A DNA stretch of 64,000 bases from positions 682,001 to 746,000 of the forward strand of contig NZ_CP022464.2 of assembly GCF_002234575.2 (NCBI RefSeq). Direction: 5' to 3'. Below the pieces are notes generated by a model that saw only the letters and a program-made list of their open reading frames with translations, did not search any database and was not told the origin of the DNA. This DNA is from Enterocloster bolteae. GTDB lineage: Bacteria > Bacillota > Clostridia > Lachnospirales > Lachnospiraceae. Positions within the stretch are counted from its first letter, which is position 1; every line of letters begins with the position of its first letter. The translations under genes and the position numbers were made by a program. Of the stretch, positions 17,165 to 26,231 are shown in pieces.

Positions 17165-19144
17165 ATGAAAATGGTAGAGATAAAATGCCCTTCCTGCGGG
17201 GGTAAGCTTAAGGTGGAGGATTCACAGACAAAGCTTATAACATGCGAATACTGCGGGAGCCAGTTCCTGCTGGACGATGAGAAAGTCCAGCATATTACAA
17301 ATTACAATATATACCAGACAACCCCTTCCGGCAAAGACCAGGGAAACGGGGCCAAAATAGCCCTTGGTGCTGGCTTGGCCTGCGCGGGCGTTCTGCTGGC
17401 TGCTTTTATCCTGTCCTCTGGTTCCGGTTCTTCCTCCGGGCCGCGGACCGCTCCGCCGTCAATTCCCGCCTACACCCGCCCGGCCGGATACTTGGGGAAG
17501 GAAGGGGAAGCAGGGGAGGAAGTCCGGGAGGAGGAAACGGCTCCAAAGGCAGATTCGCCCCTGTTTCATGCCATGACATGGGAGATGTTCCAAAAGGAAC
17601 CGTCGGAAATCAGCCCGGAGGACCTGGCCGGAGTCAGGTATCTTAAAGTGGAGACATCCCTGGAAACAGACCGGGTATGGTACAGCTTCGACGACCCTTA
17701 CAGCGAAAAGGAGCCGGTGGTGCAGACGGCCTCCTTTGGGGCCATGGACTGGGAGCCCCAGGACGCGGCGGCTTTTACAGGACTGGTGAAACTGGATTTG
17801 GGGTCAGGGCTGTCCAGGGTCCGCACTTTAAAGGGGCTTAAGGAACTTAAGGGCATCACAGCGGGAAATGTGGAAATTTCCGGCATAAAGGATATGCTGG
17901 ACGACCCGGCACAGATTACAGAGCTGCAGCTTAAGGGAATTACCTCTATGGAGGGAATCGCATCCTTTGAGAATCTGGAACGCCTGACTGTCCGGGATTA
18001 TCCCGACACCAACTTAAAGCAGCTGGTGCCATTAAAGAGTCTTAATTACCTGTCGCTGGAAGACACGGTGGACTCTGATTCCATTATCAGCACGGACAAG
18101 GATAAGATAAGGGTGAAGGATTACTCTGCCATCTCGGTGATGTGCGGTCTTAAATCCCTGTACCTGAATTCGGATATCATTAAGGACATCGGCTTTATCA
18201 AGGGACTTCCTGCATTGGAGGACCTTACGTTAGAGGATACTGCTGTCATCAGCCTGGCTTCCCTGTCAGAGGTGCCCGCTCTGCGCTCCCTGACGCTATT
18301 GGGAAATAACAAGGTGCAGGATTTCGGACCGGTGGGAACAGCCCCAGGGCTGACGTCCTTAAGCATTGATAAGATGACGTCCCAGCCGGACCCGGACCTG
18401 TCATCCCTCTCCGGCCTGGAAAGGTTGGAAATCAAGGGCTTTATGTCCATTTCCTCTATCAGGGGGCTTAGCAGTCTGAAGGAGCTTTCCATACACAACT
18501 GCAATGTGGACCAGGCGGACGCCCTCTCATCCCTGACCGGGGTGGAACGGCTTACATTTTACTCTGTATGGAATTCCCAGGGGAATTTGAGAAACCTGGA
18601 CTTCCTCAAAGGCATGACAGGACTTAAATATGCTGACTTCACCGGTAATCTGGACGGAACGGGCTGGAGTGGCTATAACTACCTGGTGGAGGTGTATGGG
18701 GATGTGAGTTCCATTTTTAACCACCAGGGCCTGGAGGAATTGTATCTGGATAACGGTAAATTTGAGATAAACTTTGACAAGATAAAGGAAAATCCCAGCC
18801 TGCGGGTGCTGGGCCTCAGAAATATGGAGCTTCACAAGAATTATTATGTAGAATCCTACGGCGGAATGACCAGTGTGTGGTATGATGATGTGAAGTTGGG
18901 GGAACATATGGATATCCTGTCCCGCTTCCCTAATCTGGAGGAGCTGTACCTGGACAGCAACGAGCTGGCGGATCTGAATTTTGCCGCAGGTCTTAAGAAC
19001 CTTAAAAGACTCAGCCTTAAGGACAATTATATAACGGACCTGGCCCCTCTGAAACAGGCGGAATTTCTGGAGTATCTGGACATCCGCGACAACCCTGTGG
19101 GTGAAGTGGGGGACGTAGGTAACGGTGTGGAAATCCTTCAGTAG
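17165..19144 (+). CDS. zinc-ribbon, membrane-anchored leucine-rich-repeat protein
   Basis: A 659-residue protein with an unusual domain order. Residues 8-30 form a zinc ribbon (C8-PS-C11 ... C27-EY-C30). Residues 64-85 form one hydrophobic membrane segment, followed by a Ser/Gly/Pro-rich linker. From about residue 190 to the end there is a long array of leucine-rich repeats (for example ALEDLTLEDTAVISLASLSE, LKRLSLKDNYITDLAPLKQ, EFLEYLDIRDNPVGEVG). With the ribbon inside and the repeats outside it would be a bitopic surface protein, but there is no cleavable signal. ATG 17165 has a GAGG site; GTG 17159 is in frame. Ligand and role are unknown. Confidence 0.8.
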   Translation: MKMVEIKCPSCGGKLKVEDSQTKLITCEYCGSQFLLDDEKVQHITNYNIYQTTPSGKDQGNGAKIALGAGLACAGVLLAAFILSSGSGSSSGPRTAPPSIPAYTRPAGYLGKEGEAGEEVREEETAPKADSPLFHAMTWEMFQKEPSEISPEDLAGVRYLKVETSLETDRVWYSFDDPYSEKEPVVQTASFGAMDWEPQDAAAFTGLVKLDLGSGLSRVRTLKGLKELKGITAGNVEISGIKDMLDDPAQITELQLKGITSMEGIASFENLERLTVRDYPDTNLKQLVPLKSLNYLSLEDTVDSDSIISTDKDKIRVKDYSAISVMCGLKSLYLNSDIIKDIGFIKGLPALEDLTLEDTAVISLASLSEVPALRSLTLLGNNKVQDFGPVGTAPGLTSLSIDKMTSQPDPDLSSLSGLERLEIKGFMSISSIRGLSSLKELSIHNCNVDQADALSSLTGVERLTFYSVWNSQGNLRNLDFLKGMTGLKYADFTGNLDGTGWSGYNYLVEVYGDVSSIFNHQGLEELYLDNGKFEINFDKIKENPSLRVLGLRNMELHKNYYVESYGGMTSVWYDDVKLGEHMDILSRFPNLEELYLDSNELADLNFAAGLKNLKRLSLKDNYITDLAPLKQAEFLEYLDIRDNPVGEVGDVGNGVEILQ

Positions 19145-19194
19145 TTATGTATATTGATATCTTCTTAATAATAACGAAATATTTATCAGTTTAT

Positions 19195-19223
19195 TTGAAA
19201 AAATAGAGATAGTGTGATATATT
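19195..19223 (+). promoter_or_regulatory. promoter of rfbABD
   Basis: TTGAAA (19195-19200), a 17-bp spacer and TATATT (19218-19223). The leader before rfbA holds a small hairpin (AAGCG/CGCTT, near 19257-19275). Confidence 0.7.
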
Positions 19224-19296
19224 GGACAAAGAAAAATTCAGGTAAAGACGTGCGCTAAGCGGTCTTTTCGCGCTTACAGCGAACCAAGGAGGAAAT

Positions 19297-20196
19297 ATGA
19301 AAGGGATTATACTGGCCGGAGGAAGCGGGACGCGGCTCTATCCGCTCACCAAGGTGACTTCCAAACAGCTGCTTCCGATTTACGACAAACCAATGATATA
19401 CTATCCGCTGTCTGTCCTTATGAATGCGGGAATCAGGGATATCCTGATTATCTCCACTCCGGACGACACGCCAAGGTTTGAAGCTCTTTTGGGCGACGGC
19501 CACCAGTTCGGCATTGAGCTGAGCTATGCGGTACAGCCAAGCCCGGACGGACTGGCCCAGGCTTTTATCATCGGTGAGGAATTTATTGGAAGCGATTCCG
19601 TGGCAATGGTCCTGGGTGATAATATTTTCCACGGACAGGGGCTTGCCAAGCGCCTGCGCGCCGCAGCGAACAAGGAAAAGGGAGCCACGGTGTTCGGCTA
19701 CTATGTGGACGATCCGGAACGCTTCGGTATTGTGGAGTTTGACGGGGACGGCAAGGCTATTTCCATTGAGGAAAAGCCGGAGAAGCCCAAGTCCAACTAC
19801 TGTGTCACCGGTCTTTATTTCTACGACAACCGGGTGGTGGAGTATGCGAAGAACTTAAAGCCATCAGCCAGGGGCGAGCTGGAGATCACGGACTTAAACC
19901 GCATTTACCTGGAGAAGGGCGAGCTGGATGTGATTCTTCTTGGACAGGGCTTTACATGGCTGGATACAGGGACCCATGAGTCTCTGGTGGAGGCCACCAA
20001 CTTCGTGAAGACTGTGGAGACACATCAGCACCGCAAGATTGCCTGCCTGGAGGAGATTGCCTACCTCAGGGGCTGGATTACCAGGGAACAGGTTATGGAG
20101 ACCTATGAGATTCTTAAAAAGAACCAGTACGGCAAGTATTTAAAGGACGTTCTGGACGGAAAGTATGTGGATAAGATACACCCACAGGATTTTTAA
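19297..20196 (+). CDS. rfbA: glucose-1-phosphate thymidylyltransferase
   Basis: A 299-residue nucleotidyltransferase that makes dTDP-glucose from dTTP and glucose-1-P, the first step of dTDP-rhamnose synthesis. The N-terminal GIILAGGSGTRLYPLTKVTS is the nucleotide-binding loop, and the conserved VLGDNIFHGQG, EEKPEKPKSN and FTWLDTGTHESL segments are intact. An AAGGAGG site precedes the ATG. rfbB follows 15 bp downstream. Confidence 0.97.
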   Translation: MKGIILAGGSGTRLYPLTKVTSKQLLPIYDKPMIYYPLSVLMNAGIRDILIISTPDDTPRFEALLGDGHQFGIELSYAVQPSPDGLAQAFIIGEEFIGSDSVAMVLGDNIFHGQGLAKRLRAAANKEKGATVFGYYVDDPERFGIVEFDGDGKAISIEEKPEKPKSNYCVTGLYFYDNRVVEYAKNLKPSARGELEITDLNRIYLEKGELDVILLGQGFTWLDTGTHESLVEATNFVKTVETHQHRKIACLEEIAYLRGWITREQVMETYEILKKNQYGKYLKDVLDGKYVDKIHPQDF

Positions 20197-20211
20197 CGGA
20201 GGAAAATATAC

Positions 20212-21234
20212 ATGAAAATTATTGTAACCGGCGGAGCCGGCTTTATCGGCAGCAACTTTGTACACCACATGGTAAATAAATACCCGGATTATGAAATCAT
20301 CAACCTGGACCTGCTGACCTATGCGGGCAACCTGGAAAACTTAAAGCCGGTAGAGGACAAGCCTAACTACAAATTTGTAAAGGGCGACATTGCCGACCGG
20401 AAATTTATATTTGAACTGTTTGAGAAGGAAAAGCCGGACGTGGTGGTAAACTTTGCGGCCGAGAGCCATGTGGACCGCTCCATTACAGACCCGGAGGCCT
20501 TTGTCAGGACCAACGTCATGGGAACCACAACCCTTCTGGACGCCTGCCGCACCTACGGCATCAAGCGCTACCATCAGGTTTCCACTGATGAGGTGTACGG
20601 CGACCTGCCTCTTGACAGACCGGACCTTTTCTTTACAGAGGAAACGCCTCTGCACACTTCCAGCCCTTATTCCTCATCCAAGGCAAGCGCCGATTTGTTC
20701 GTGCTGGCGTACCACAGGACCTACGGCCTGCCGGTGACCGTGTCCAGGTGTTCCAACAACTACGGCCCTTATCATTTCCCGGAGAAGCTGATTCCCCTTA
20801 TTATCAGCCGCGCCCTGGCAGATGAGGAGCTTCCTGTATACGGCACAGGGGAGAACGTGCGCGACTGGCTGCATGTGGCGGATCACTGCCAGGCCATTGA
20901 CCTGGTTATCCACAAGGGACGCGAGGGGGAAGTCTATAACATCGGCGGGCATAATGAGCGCACCAACCTGGAAGTGGTAAAGACCATTCTGAAGGCACTT
21001 GATAAGCCTGAGAGCCTGATTAAGTTCGTGACAGACCGTCCCGGCCATGACATGCGCTATGCCATTGACCCGACCAAGATAGAAACAGAGCTGGGATGGA
21101 AGCCAACGTATAATTTTGATACAGGAATTGAGCAGACCATCCGGTGGTACCTGGACAACCAGGACTGGTGGAAGAATATACTGAGCGGCGAGTACAGCAA
21201 TTATTTCGATAAGATGTACGGCAGCCGCCTGTAG
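20212..21234 (+). CDS. rfbB: dTDP-glucose 4,6-dehydratase
   Basis: A 340-residue NAD-dependent short-chain dehydrogenase-fold enzyme, the second step to dTDP-rhamnose. It has the GGAGFIGSNF nucleotide motif, the active-site region VSTDEVYGDL, the catalytic Y-x3-K in SPYSSSKASAD (near residue 152), and the conserved SRCSNNYGPYHFPEKLIPL. Length is normal. Confidence 0.97.
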   Translation: MKIIVTGGAGFIGSNFVHHMVNKYPDYEIINLDLLTYAGNLENLKPVEDKPNYKFVKGDIADRKFIFELFEKEKPDVVVNFAAESHVDRSITDPEAFVRTNVMGTTTLLDACRTYGIKRYHQVSTDEVYGDLPLDRPDLFFTEETPLHTSSPYSSSKASADLFVLAYHRTYGLPVTVSRCSNNYGPYHFPEKLIPLIISRALADEELPVYGTGENVRDWLHVADHCQAIDLVIHKGREGEVYNIGGHNERTNLEVVKTILKALDKPESLIKFVTDRPGHDMRYAIDPTKIETELGWKPTYNFDTGIEQTIRWYLDNQDWWKNILSGEYSNYFDKMYGSRL

Positions 21235-21349
21235 GTAAACATGTGGCTGACGGAGGAGGGAAATGCCCCGGAGCACGTTTGTGAGACGTGTCCGTTTCGG
21301 GAATTCCTGTCCTTCGCCGGCCATTATTAAGAACGGAGGTAAATGGATT

Positions 21350-22210
21350 ATGAAAGTTCTGGTAACAGGTGTAAAAGGCCAGCTGGGCCATGACGTGATG
21401 GATGAACTGGCCCTTCGCGGCATTGAGGGATTCGGTGTGGACGTGGAGGAAATGGATATCACGGACCGCACAGCGTGTGAAACTGTGATTTCTCAGGAAA
21501 AACCAGACGCAGTTATCCACTGTGCAGCATATACTGCAGTAGATGCTGCAGAAGATAACCTGGAACTGTGCCGTAAAATCAATGCTGAGGGGACACGCAA
21601 TATAGCCAGGGTCTGCAAGGCCATGGATATCAAGATGATGTACATCAGCACGGACTATGTGTTTAATGGCGGCGGTGAACGGCCATGGGAGCCCGATGAT
21701 CACAGAGAACCCCTTAATGTGTACGGACTGACAAAGTATGAGGGCGAGATTGCGGTGGAGCAGAATGTACAGAAGTATTTCATTGTGCGCATCGCGTGGG
21801 TATTTGGCGTCAACGGCAAGAACTTCATTAAGACCATGCTCCGTCTGGGGAAGGAGAAGGGGGCTGTATCCGTTGTAAATGACCAGATTGGTTCCCCCAC
21901 ATATACCTACGACCTGGCCCGCCTTCTGGTGGATATGATTCAGACAGACAAGTACGGGCGCTACCATGCCACCAACGAGGGGCTGTGCAGCTGGTATGAG
22001 TTTGCGTGTGAGATATTCCGCCAGGCCGGCATGGATGAGGTGAAGGTGACCCCTGTGGATTCAGACGGTTTCCCTGCCAAGGCAAAGCGGCCCTCCAACA
22101 GCCGTATGAGTAAGGAAAAGCTGACGGAGAACGGCTTTGAACGTCTGCCCTCATGGCAGAATGCGCTGGAGCGTTACCTGAAGGCTCTTAAGGACAACGG
22201 GATGGCATAA
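21350..22210 (+). CDS. rfbD: dTDP-4-dehydrorhamnose reductase
   Basis: A 286-residue NAD(P)H-dependent reductase, the last step to dTDP-L-rhamnose. It has the KVLVTGVKGQLGHDVMDEL start, the STDYVFNGGGERPWEPDD segment, and Y-x3-K in NVYGLTKYEGE. The ATG at 21350 follows CGGAGG; the frame is open upstream but has no comparable start. The epimerase rfbC, normally between rfbB and rfbD, is missing here and lies at 58.8 kb. Confidence 0.96.
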   Translation: MKVLVTGVKGQLGHDVMDELALRGIEGFGVDVEEMDITDRTACETVISQEKPDAVIHCAAYTAVDAAEDNLELCRKINAEGTRNIARVCKAMDIKMMYISTDYVFNGGGERPWEPDDHREPLNVYGLTKYEGEIAVEQNVQKYFIVRIAWVFGVNGKNFIKTMLRLGKEKGAVSVVNDQIGSPTYTYDLARLLVDMIQTDKYGRYHATNEGLCSWYEFACEIFRQAGMDEVKVTPVDSDGFPAKAKRPSNSRMSKEKLTENGFERLPSWQNALERYLKALKDNGMA

Positions 22211-22283
22211 ACCGGGGCGGAACGGCTGCGGCAAAGCCATGTAACGGGGGCTTTAATAACAAGACAGGGAGGAATGAATAACA

Positions 22284-23636
22284 ATGGGAAAATATTTTGG
22301 GACAGACGGCTTCCGCGGTGAGGCCAATGTGGACCTGACCGTGGAGCACGCCTACAAGGTAGGCCGTTTCCTGGGCTGGTACTATGGACAGAAGACGCCG
22401 GATGAGCGCTGCAGGGTGGTTATCGGAAAGGATACCAGACGCAGCAGCTACATGTTTGAATATTCCCTGGTGGCGGGGCTGACAGCCTCAGGCGCGGATG
22501 TATATCTGCTGCATGTCACCACCACCCCCAGCGTGTCCTATGTGGTGCGCACCGAGGGATTTAACTGCGGAATTATGATTTCTGCCAGCCACAACCCATT
22601 TTACGACAACGGCATCAAGGTCATCAACGAGAAGGGCGAGAAGCTAGAAGAGTCCGTTATCCTGGAGGTTGAGAAATATCTCGATGGGGAGATGGGAGAG
22701 ATCCCGCTGGCAAAAAGGGAACATATTGGCCGGACCGTGGACTTTGCAGCTGGCCGGAACCGCTATATCGGATACCTTATATCCATTGCCACCCGTTCCT
22801 TCAAGAACATGAAGGTGGCCCTGGACTGTTCCAACGGAAGCGCGTCCGCCATTGCCAAAAACGTGTTTGACGCCCTGGGTGCGGAGACACATGTGATGAA
22901 CAATGAGCCCAACGGACTGAACATCAATACGGACTGCGGCTCCACCCATATCGAACATCTCCAGAAGTTTGTGGCAGATGAGAAATGCGATATAGGATTT
23001 GCCTATGACGGCGATGCGGACCGGTGCATTGCGGTTGATAAGAACGGCCGCGTGGTGGACGGGGACAGCATCATGTACATCTGCGGCAAATACATGAAGG
23101 AGCAGGGAAGCCTGTTCAATAATACGGTAGTCACCACCATCATGTCCAATTTCGGATTATATAAGGCATTTGACCGGGAAGGCATTGCCTATGTGAAGAC
23201 GGCGGTGGGGGACAAATATGTGTATGAGAACATGGCCGCCACCGGGCACTGTCTGGGCGGAGAGCAGTCCGGTCATATTATATTCAGCAAACATGCCACC
23301 ACAGGAGACGGAATCCTTACCTCCCTAAAGGTGATGGAGGTGGTGCTGGAGAAAAAGCAGCCCCTTGATAAGCTGGCTTCTGAGGTGGAGATTTACCCTC
23401 AGGTACTTAAGAATGTGCGGGTAAAGGATAAAAAGACAGCCCAGGATGACGAGGCAGTGCAGGCTGAGGTGGCCAGGGTGACCAGGAGCCTGGGCAGCGA
23501 CGGAAGAATCCTGCTGCGCCAGTCAGGAACCGAGCCGGTGGTACGCGTCATGGTGGAGGCGCCTGATATCCAGACCTGCGAGACATATGTGGACCAGGTA
23601 ATCCAGGTTATGAAGGACCGGGGGCATTGCATTTAG
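22284..23636 (+). CDS. glmM: phosphoglucosamine mutase
   Basis: A 450-residue alpha-D-phosphohexomutase that interconverts glucosamine-6-P and glucosamine-1-P for UDP-GlcNAc and peptidoglycan. The GlmM-typical start MGKYFGTDGFRGEAN, the phosphoserine loop ISASHNPFYDNGIKV (Ser near residue 101), the metal loop YDGDADRC and the phosphate-binding RQSGTEPVVRVMVE are all present. It follows rfbD by 73 bp without an obvious terminator, so it probably belongs to the same transcript. Confidence 0.93.
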   Translation: MGKYFGTDGFRGEANVDLTVEHAYKVGRFLGWYYGQKTPDERCRVVIGKDTRRSSYMFEYSLVAGLTASGADVYLLHVTTTPSVSYVVRTEGFNCGIMISASHNPFYDNGIKVINEKGEKLEESVILEVEKYLDGEMGEIPLAKREHIGRTVDFAAGRNRYIGYLISIATRSFKNMKVALDCSNGSASAIAKNVFDALGAETHVMNNEPNGLNINTDCGSTHIEHLQKFVADEKCDIGFAYDGDADRCIAVDKNGRVVDGDSIMYICGKYMKEQGSLFNNTVVTTIMSNFGLYKAFDREGIAYVKTAVGDKYVYENMAATGHCLGGEQSGHIIFSKHATTGDGILTSLKVMEVVLEKKQPLDKLASEVEIYPQVLKNVRVKDKKTAQDDEAVQAEVARVTRSLGSDGRILLRQSGTEPVVRVMVEAPDIQTCETYVDQVIQVMKDRGHCI

Positions 23637-23758
23637 GGCCGTATGCAAGGTGCTGTGAGCGATTCCCTGAAAATGAAAGAGGTAGTCTTGGAGTACATTT
23701 TATGAAACAGAGGAATAAAAGCCATAACTATTGAGAATAGTCAACCGGCGACTCCTTA

Positions 23759-23787
23759 TTGTCAGTTATTTTGAAATGTGCTATAAT
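23759..23787 (+). promoter_or_regulatory. promoter upstream of leuA leader
   Basis: TTGTCA (23759-23764), a 17-bp spacer and a perfect TATAAT (23782-23787). It lies 362 bp before the leuA ATG. Confidence 0.75.
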
Positions 23788-23794
23788 TAGATAA

Positions 23795-24149
23795 CGTTGC
23801 TAAGAGGACAACAGAAATCCCGGAGCGCCGTGCTCCGGGATTTCTGCATTTACCGTATGGCCCTGACAGGGGCCTGCGTCCTTACGGCCAGCGATTTTCA
23901 GAGCAAAGGAATGATGTGAAATGGGGCTGAACCAGTAAGAGTCGTGCTGTTCATCATCCGTCATTACGGTGTTATTGAGCGACTGCCCGGAATGGGCTGA
24001 GGACACAAGTGAAGTTTCAAAACAGGAGTGAAGATACAAATATCACCTTAAAGTGGAACAGGACACCGTATGAAGTGAGATTGGAATATGGACGGAACCA
24101 GGCGTTTTCAGGCGCCTGAAATCAGATGAACAGAATGGAGGAATGAATT
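23795..24149 (+). promoter_or_regulatory. long structured RNA leader (or small RNA) before leuA, class unknown
   Basis: The 513-bp gap between glmM and leuA holds no credible gene but several strong RNA elements. A perfect 15-bp hairpin spans 23812-23846. CCGTA...TACGG (23853-23886) encloses GGCCC/GGGCC. AGTCG (23939-23943) can pair with CGACT (about 23980), enclosing CCGT/ACGG. GCCC-ggaat-GGGC lies near 23985-23997, and a CAGGCG/CGCCTG hairpin near 24109-24118. The first bases after the start (ATAACGTTGCTAAGAGGAC) recall a T-box stem I, but the invariant T-box sequence near the 3' end is not found. Confidence 0.5.
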
Positions 24150-25817
24150 ATGTTAAATTATCAAAGATATAAGAGGGTCCCTGTGGTGGATTTCCCGGAG
24201 CGCACATGGCCGAATAAGGAGATTATGAAGGCTCCCATATGGTGCAGCGTGGACTTAAGGGACGGCAACCAGGCCCTTGTGGAGCCTATGGTGGTGGAGG
24301 AGAAGGTGGAGATGTTCAACCTTCTTGTGAAGCTGGGCTTTAAGGAGATCGAGGTTGGCTTTCCTGCCGCATCACAGATTGAGTATGATTTCTTACGCAC
24401 CCTGGTGGAGCGCAAGCTCATCCCGGATGACGTGGAGGTCCAGGTGCTGGTGCAGTGCCGCGAGCATCTGATTAAGAGGACCTTTGAGGCCCTTGAAGGT
24501 GTTAAGAAGGCCATTGTACATATCTACAATTCCACATCCACCTTACAGAGGGATGTGGTGTTCCATAAGGACAGGGAAGATATAAAGGACATAGCCGTCA
24601 TAGGAACCAAGATGGTCCAGCGGTATATGGCTGACTGCGATACCCAGATTCGTCTGGAGTATTCCCCTGAGAGCTTTACCGGCACAGAGCTGGATTTTGC
24701 CCTTGATATCTGTACAGCGGTGCAGGAGACCTGGGGCGCCACCAGGGAAAATCCCATTATCATTAATCTCCCGTCCACAGTGGAGATGACCACCCCTAAT
24801 GTGTATGCGGACCAGATCGAATGGATGAATACACATTTTAAGAACAGGGAAAGCATTATATTAAGCATCCATCCCCACAATGACAGGGGAGAGGGTGTGG
24901 CTTCCACAGAACTGGCCCTCCTTGCAGGAGCCGACAGGGTGGAGGGTACTCTTTTCGGCAACGGGGAGCGTACCGGTAATGTGGACATACTGACAGTTGC
25001 ATATAATATGTTCTCACAGGGAATCAACCCTGAACTTAACATTGAGAATATCCGTGAGATTGCAGATGTATGTGAGCGCTGCACCAAGATGGATATTCCG
25101 CCCAGACATCCCTATGCCGGCAAGCTGGTGTTCACTGCATTTTCCGGTTCCCATCAGGATGCCATCAACAAGGGTATGCAGGCCCTTCATGAGAGAAACG
25201 GACAGTACTGGGAGGTTCCATATCTTCCTATCGATCCCAGCGATATCGGCAGGGAGTACGAGCCAATCGTGCGTATCAACAGCCAGTCCGGAAAGGGCGG
25301 CGTGGCCTTTGTCATGGATACCTTCTATGGCTTCAAGCTGCCAAAGGGTATGCACAAGGAATTCGCAGATGTCATCCAGAAGATTTCCGAGCAGCAGGGT
25401 GAGGTTGCACCTGAGCAGATCATGGAGGAATTCAAGAAAAATTACCTGGAGCGCAAGGAACCCATGCACTTCAGAAAATGCCGCATAACCGATACGGAGA
25501 CAGGAGACGGCGAGTTTGCAACACTGGCTAAGGTGACTTACTCAGATCACGGTATTGAGAAGACATTTGAGGGCGTTGGAAACGGACCTATTGATGCTGT
25601 TCAGAGAGGCATGGAGGATGCCCTGGGCATCCAGATTAAGGTTCTGGACTACAGTGAGCACGCATTGGCATCCGGTTCCGGTGCAGAGGCTGCTTCCTAC
25701 ATCCATCTGGTAGACCAGGTGACAGGCAAGGCCACTTACGGCGTGGGTATCAGCTCCAACATCACAAGGGCTTCCCTCCGCGGCATATTCAGTGCGGTGA
25801 ACAGACTGTTCTATTAA
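24150..25817 (+). CDS. leuA: 2-isopropylmalate synthase
   Basis: A 555-residue enzyme of the long LeuA class that condenses acetyl-CoA with 2-oxoisovalerate, the first committed step of leucine synthesis. The catalytic barrel shows CSVDLRDGNQALVEPM (metal Asp), GFKEIEVGFPAASQ, the metal-binding SIHPHNDRGEGVA and GTLFGNGERTGNVD. The C-terminal 140 residues form the regulatory domain that binds leucine. Start at a well-placed GGAGG. No other leu genes are near; the structured leader suggests control at the RNA level. Confidence 0.95.
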   Translation: MLNYQRYKRVPVVDFPERTWPNKEIMKAPIWCSVDLRDGNQALVEPMVVEEKVEMFNLLVKLGFKEIEVGFPAASQIEYDFLRTLVERKLIPDDVEVQVLVQCREHLIKRTFEALEGVKKAIVHIYNSTSTLQRDVVFHKDREDIKDIAVIGTKMVQRYMADCDTQIRLEYSPESFTGTELDFALDICTAVQETWGATRENPIIINLPSTVEMTTPNVYADQIEWMNTHFKNRESIILSIHPHNDRGEGVASTELALLAGADRVEGTLFGNGERTGNVDILTVAYNMFSQGINPELNIENIREIADVCERCTKMDIPPRHPYAGKLVFTAFSGSHQDAINKGMQALHERNGQYWEVPYLPIDPSDIGREYEPIVRINSQSGKGGVAFVMDTFYGFKLPKGMHKEFADVIQKISEQQGEVAPEQIMEEFKKNYLERKEPMHFRKCRITDTETGDGEFATLAKVTYSDHGIEKTFEGVGNGPIDAVQRGMEDALGIQIKVLDYSEHALASGSGAEAASYIHLVDQVTGKATYGVGISSNITRASLRGIFSAVNRLFY

Positions 25818-25879
25818 TTGGCAGCTGATATTGGGTATGTTATATTGGATGTGAAGGTGTTACATTAATTAAGGATTGC

Positions 25880-25910
25880 AGGACCGGCCTTTTGGGGCCG
25901 GTCCTTTTTT
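25880..25910 (+). terminator. leuA terminator
   Basis: GGACCGGCC (25881-25889) and GGCCGGTCC (25896-25904) form a perfect GC-rich stem, followed by TTTTTT (25905-25910). Confidence 0.93.
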
Positions 25911-26116
25911 GAGGAGCACCGGGGACTACATGTTCCAATGCAAAAGACAGCGGGGAGTGTACTAAAACTGGTTTTAAAATCTGATTATTAAGTATCATTA
26001 TATGATAGACGGCAGGTTCTTCGGAATCTGCTTTTTATTTGCTCTGATTTTTGGTGGAAGGGGGAGAATTCCTTGATAAATAAAGAGATTTAGTAAATGA
26101 AAAGCTGGAAAAAACG

Positions 26117-26211
26117 TATATACGAACGATTGCGGCATCAAATAAATTGAAATCAGCTTATGGCAATGATATAATATAAGTACAATATTTAGAACGGCGT
26201 TCGTAAATACA
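26117..26211 (+). promoter_or_regulatory. inverted repeat flanking the TRAP-operon promoter, candidate IclR operator
   Basis: GTATATACGAACGA (26117-26130) and GCGTTCGTAAATAC (26198-26211) are inverted copies that match at 12 of 14 positions. One arm lies upstream of the -35 box and the other downstream of the -10 box. The right arm also sits in the perfect palindrome GAACG-G-CGTTC (26193-26203). The IclR-type regulator at the end of the operon is the natural candidate ligand. The rest of the 25818-26231 gap holds only the leuA terminator and this promoter region. Confidence 0.6.
26148..26176 (+). promoter_or_regulatory. promoter of the M24/TRAP/IclR operon
   Basis: TTGAAA (26148-26153), a 17-bp spacer and a perfect TATAAT (26171-26176), 56 bp before the first gene. 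Confidence 0.8.
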
Positions 26212-26231
26212 AATATATCAGGAGGTGTTGT

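Noticed and set aside
19257..19275. Hairpin before rfbA as a JUMPstart or attenuator element
   Set aside because: The stem is only 5 bp and the JUMPstart/ops sequence is absent.
23800..24039. A minus-strand open frame of 79 codons opposite the leuA leader
   Set aside because: It has no ribosome site and follows exactly the self-complementary RNA elements; the open frame is better explained as a by-product of the structured leader.
24047..24067. AAAGTGGAACAGGACACCG as the T-box sequence
   Set aside because: It shares GTGGAAC with the T-box core, but the ACCGCG part is missing and no terminator hairpin with a T-run precedes leuA.
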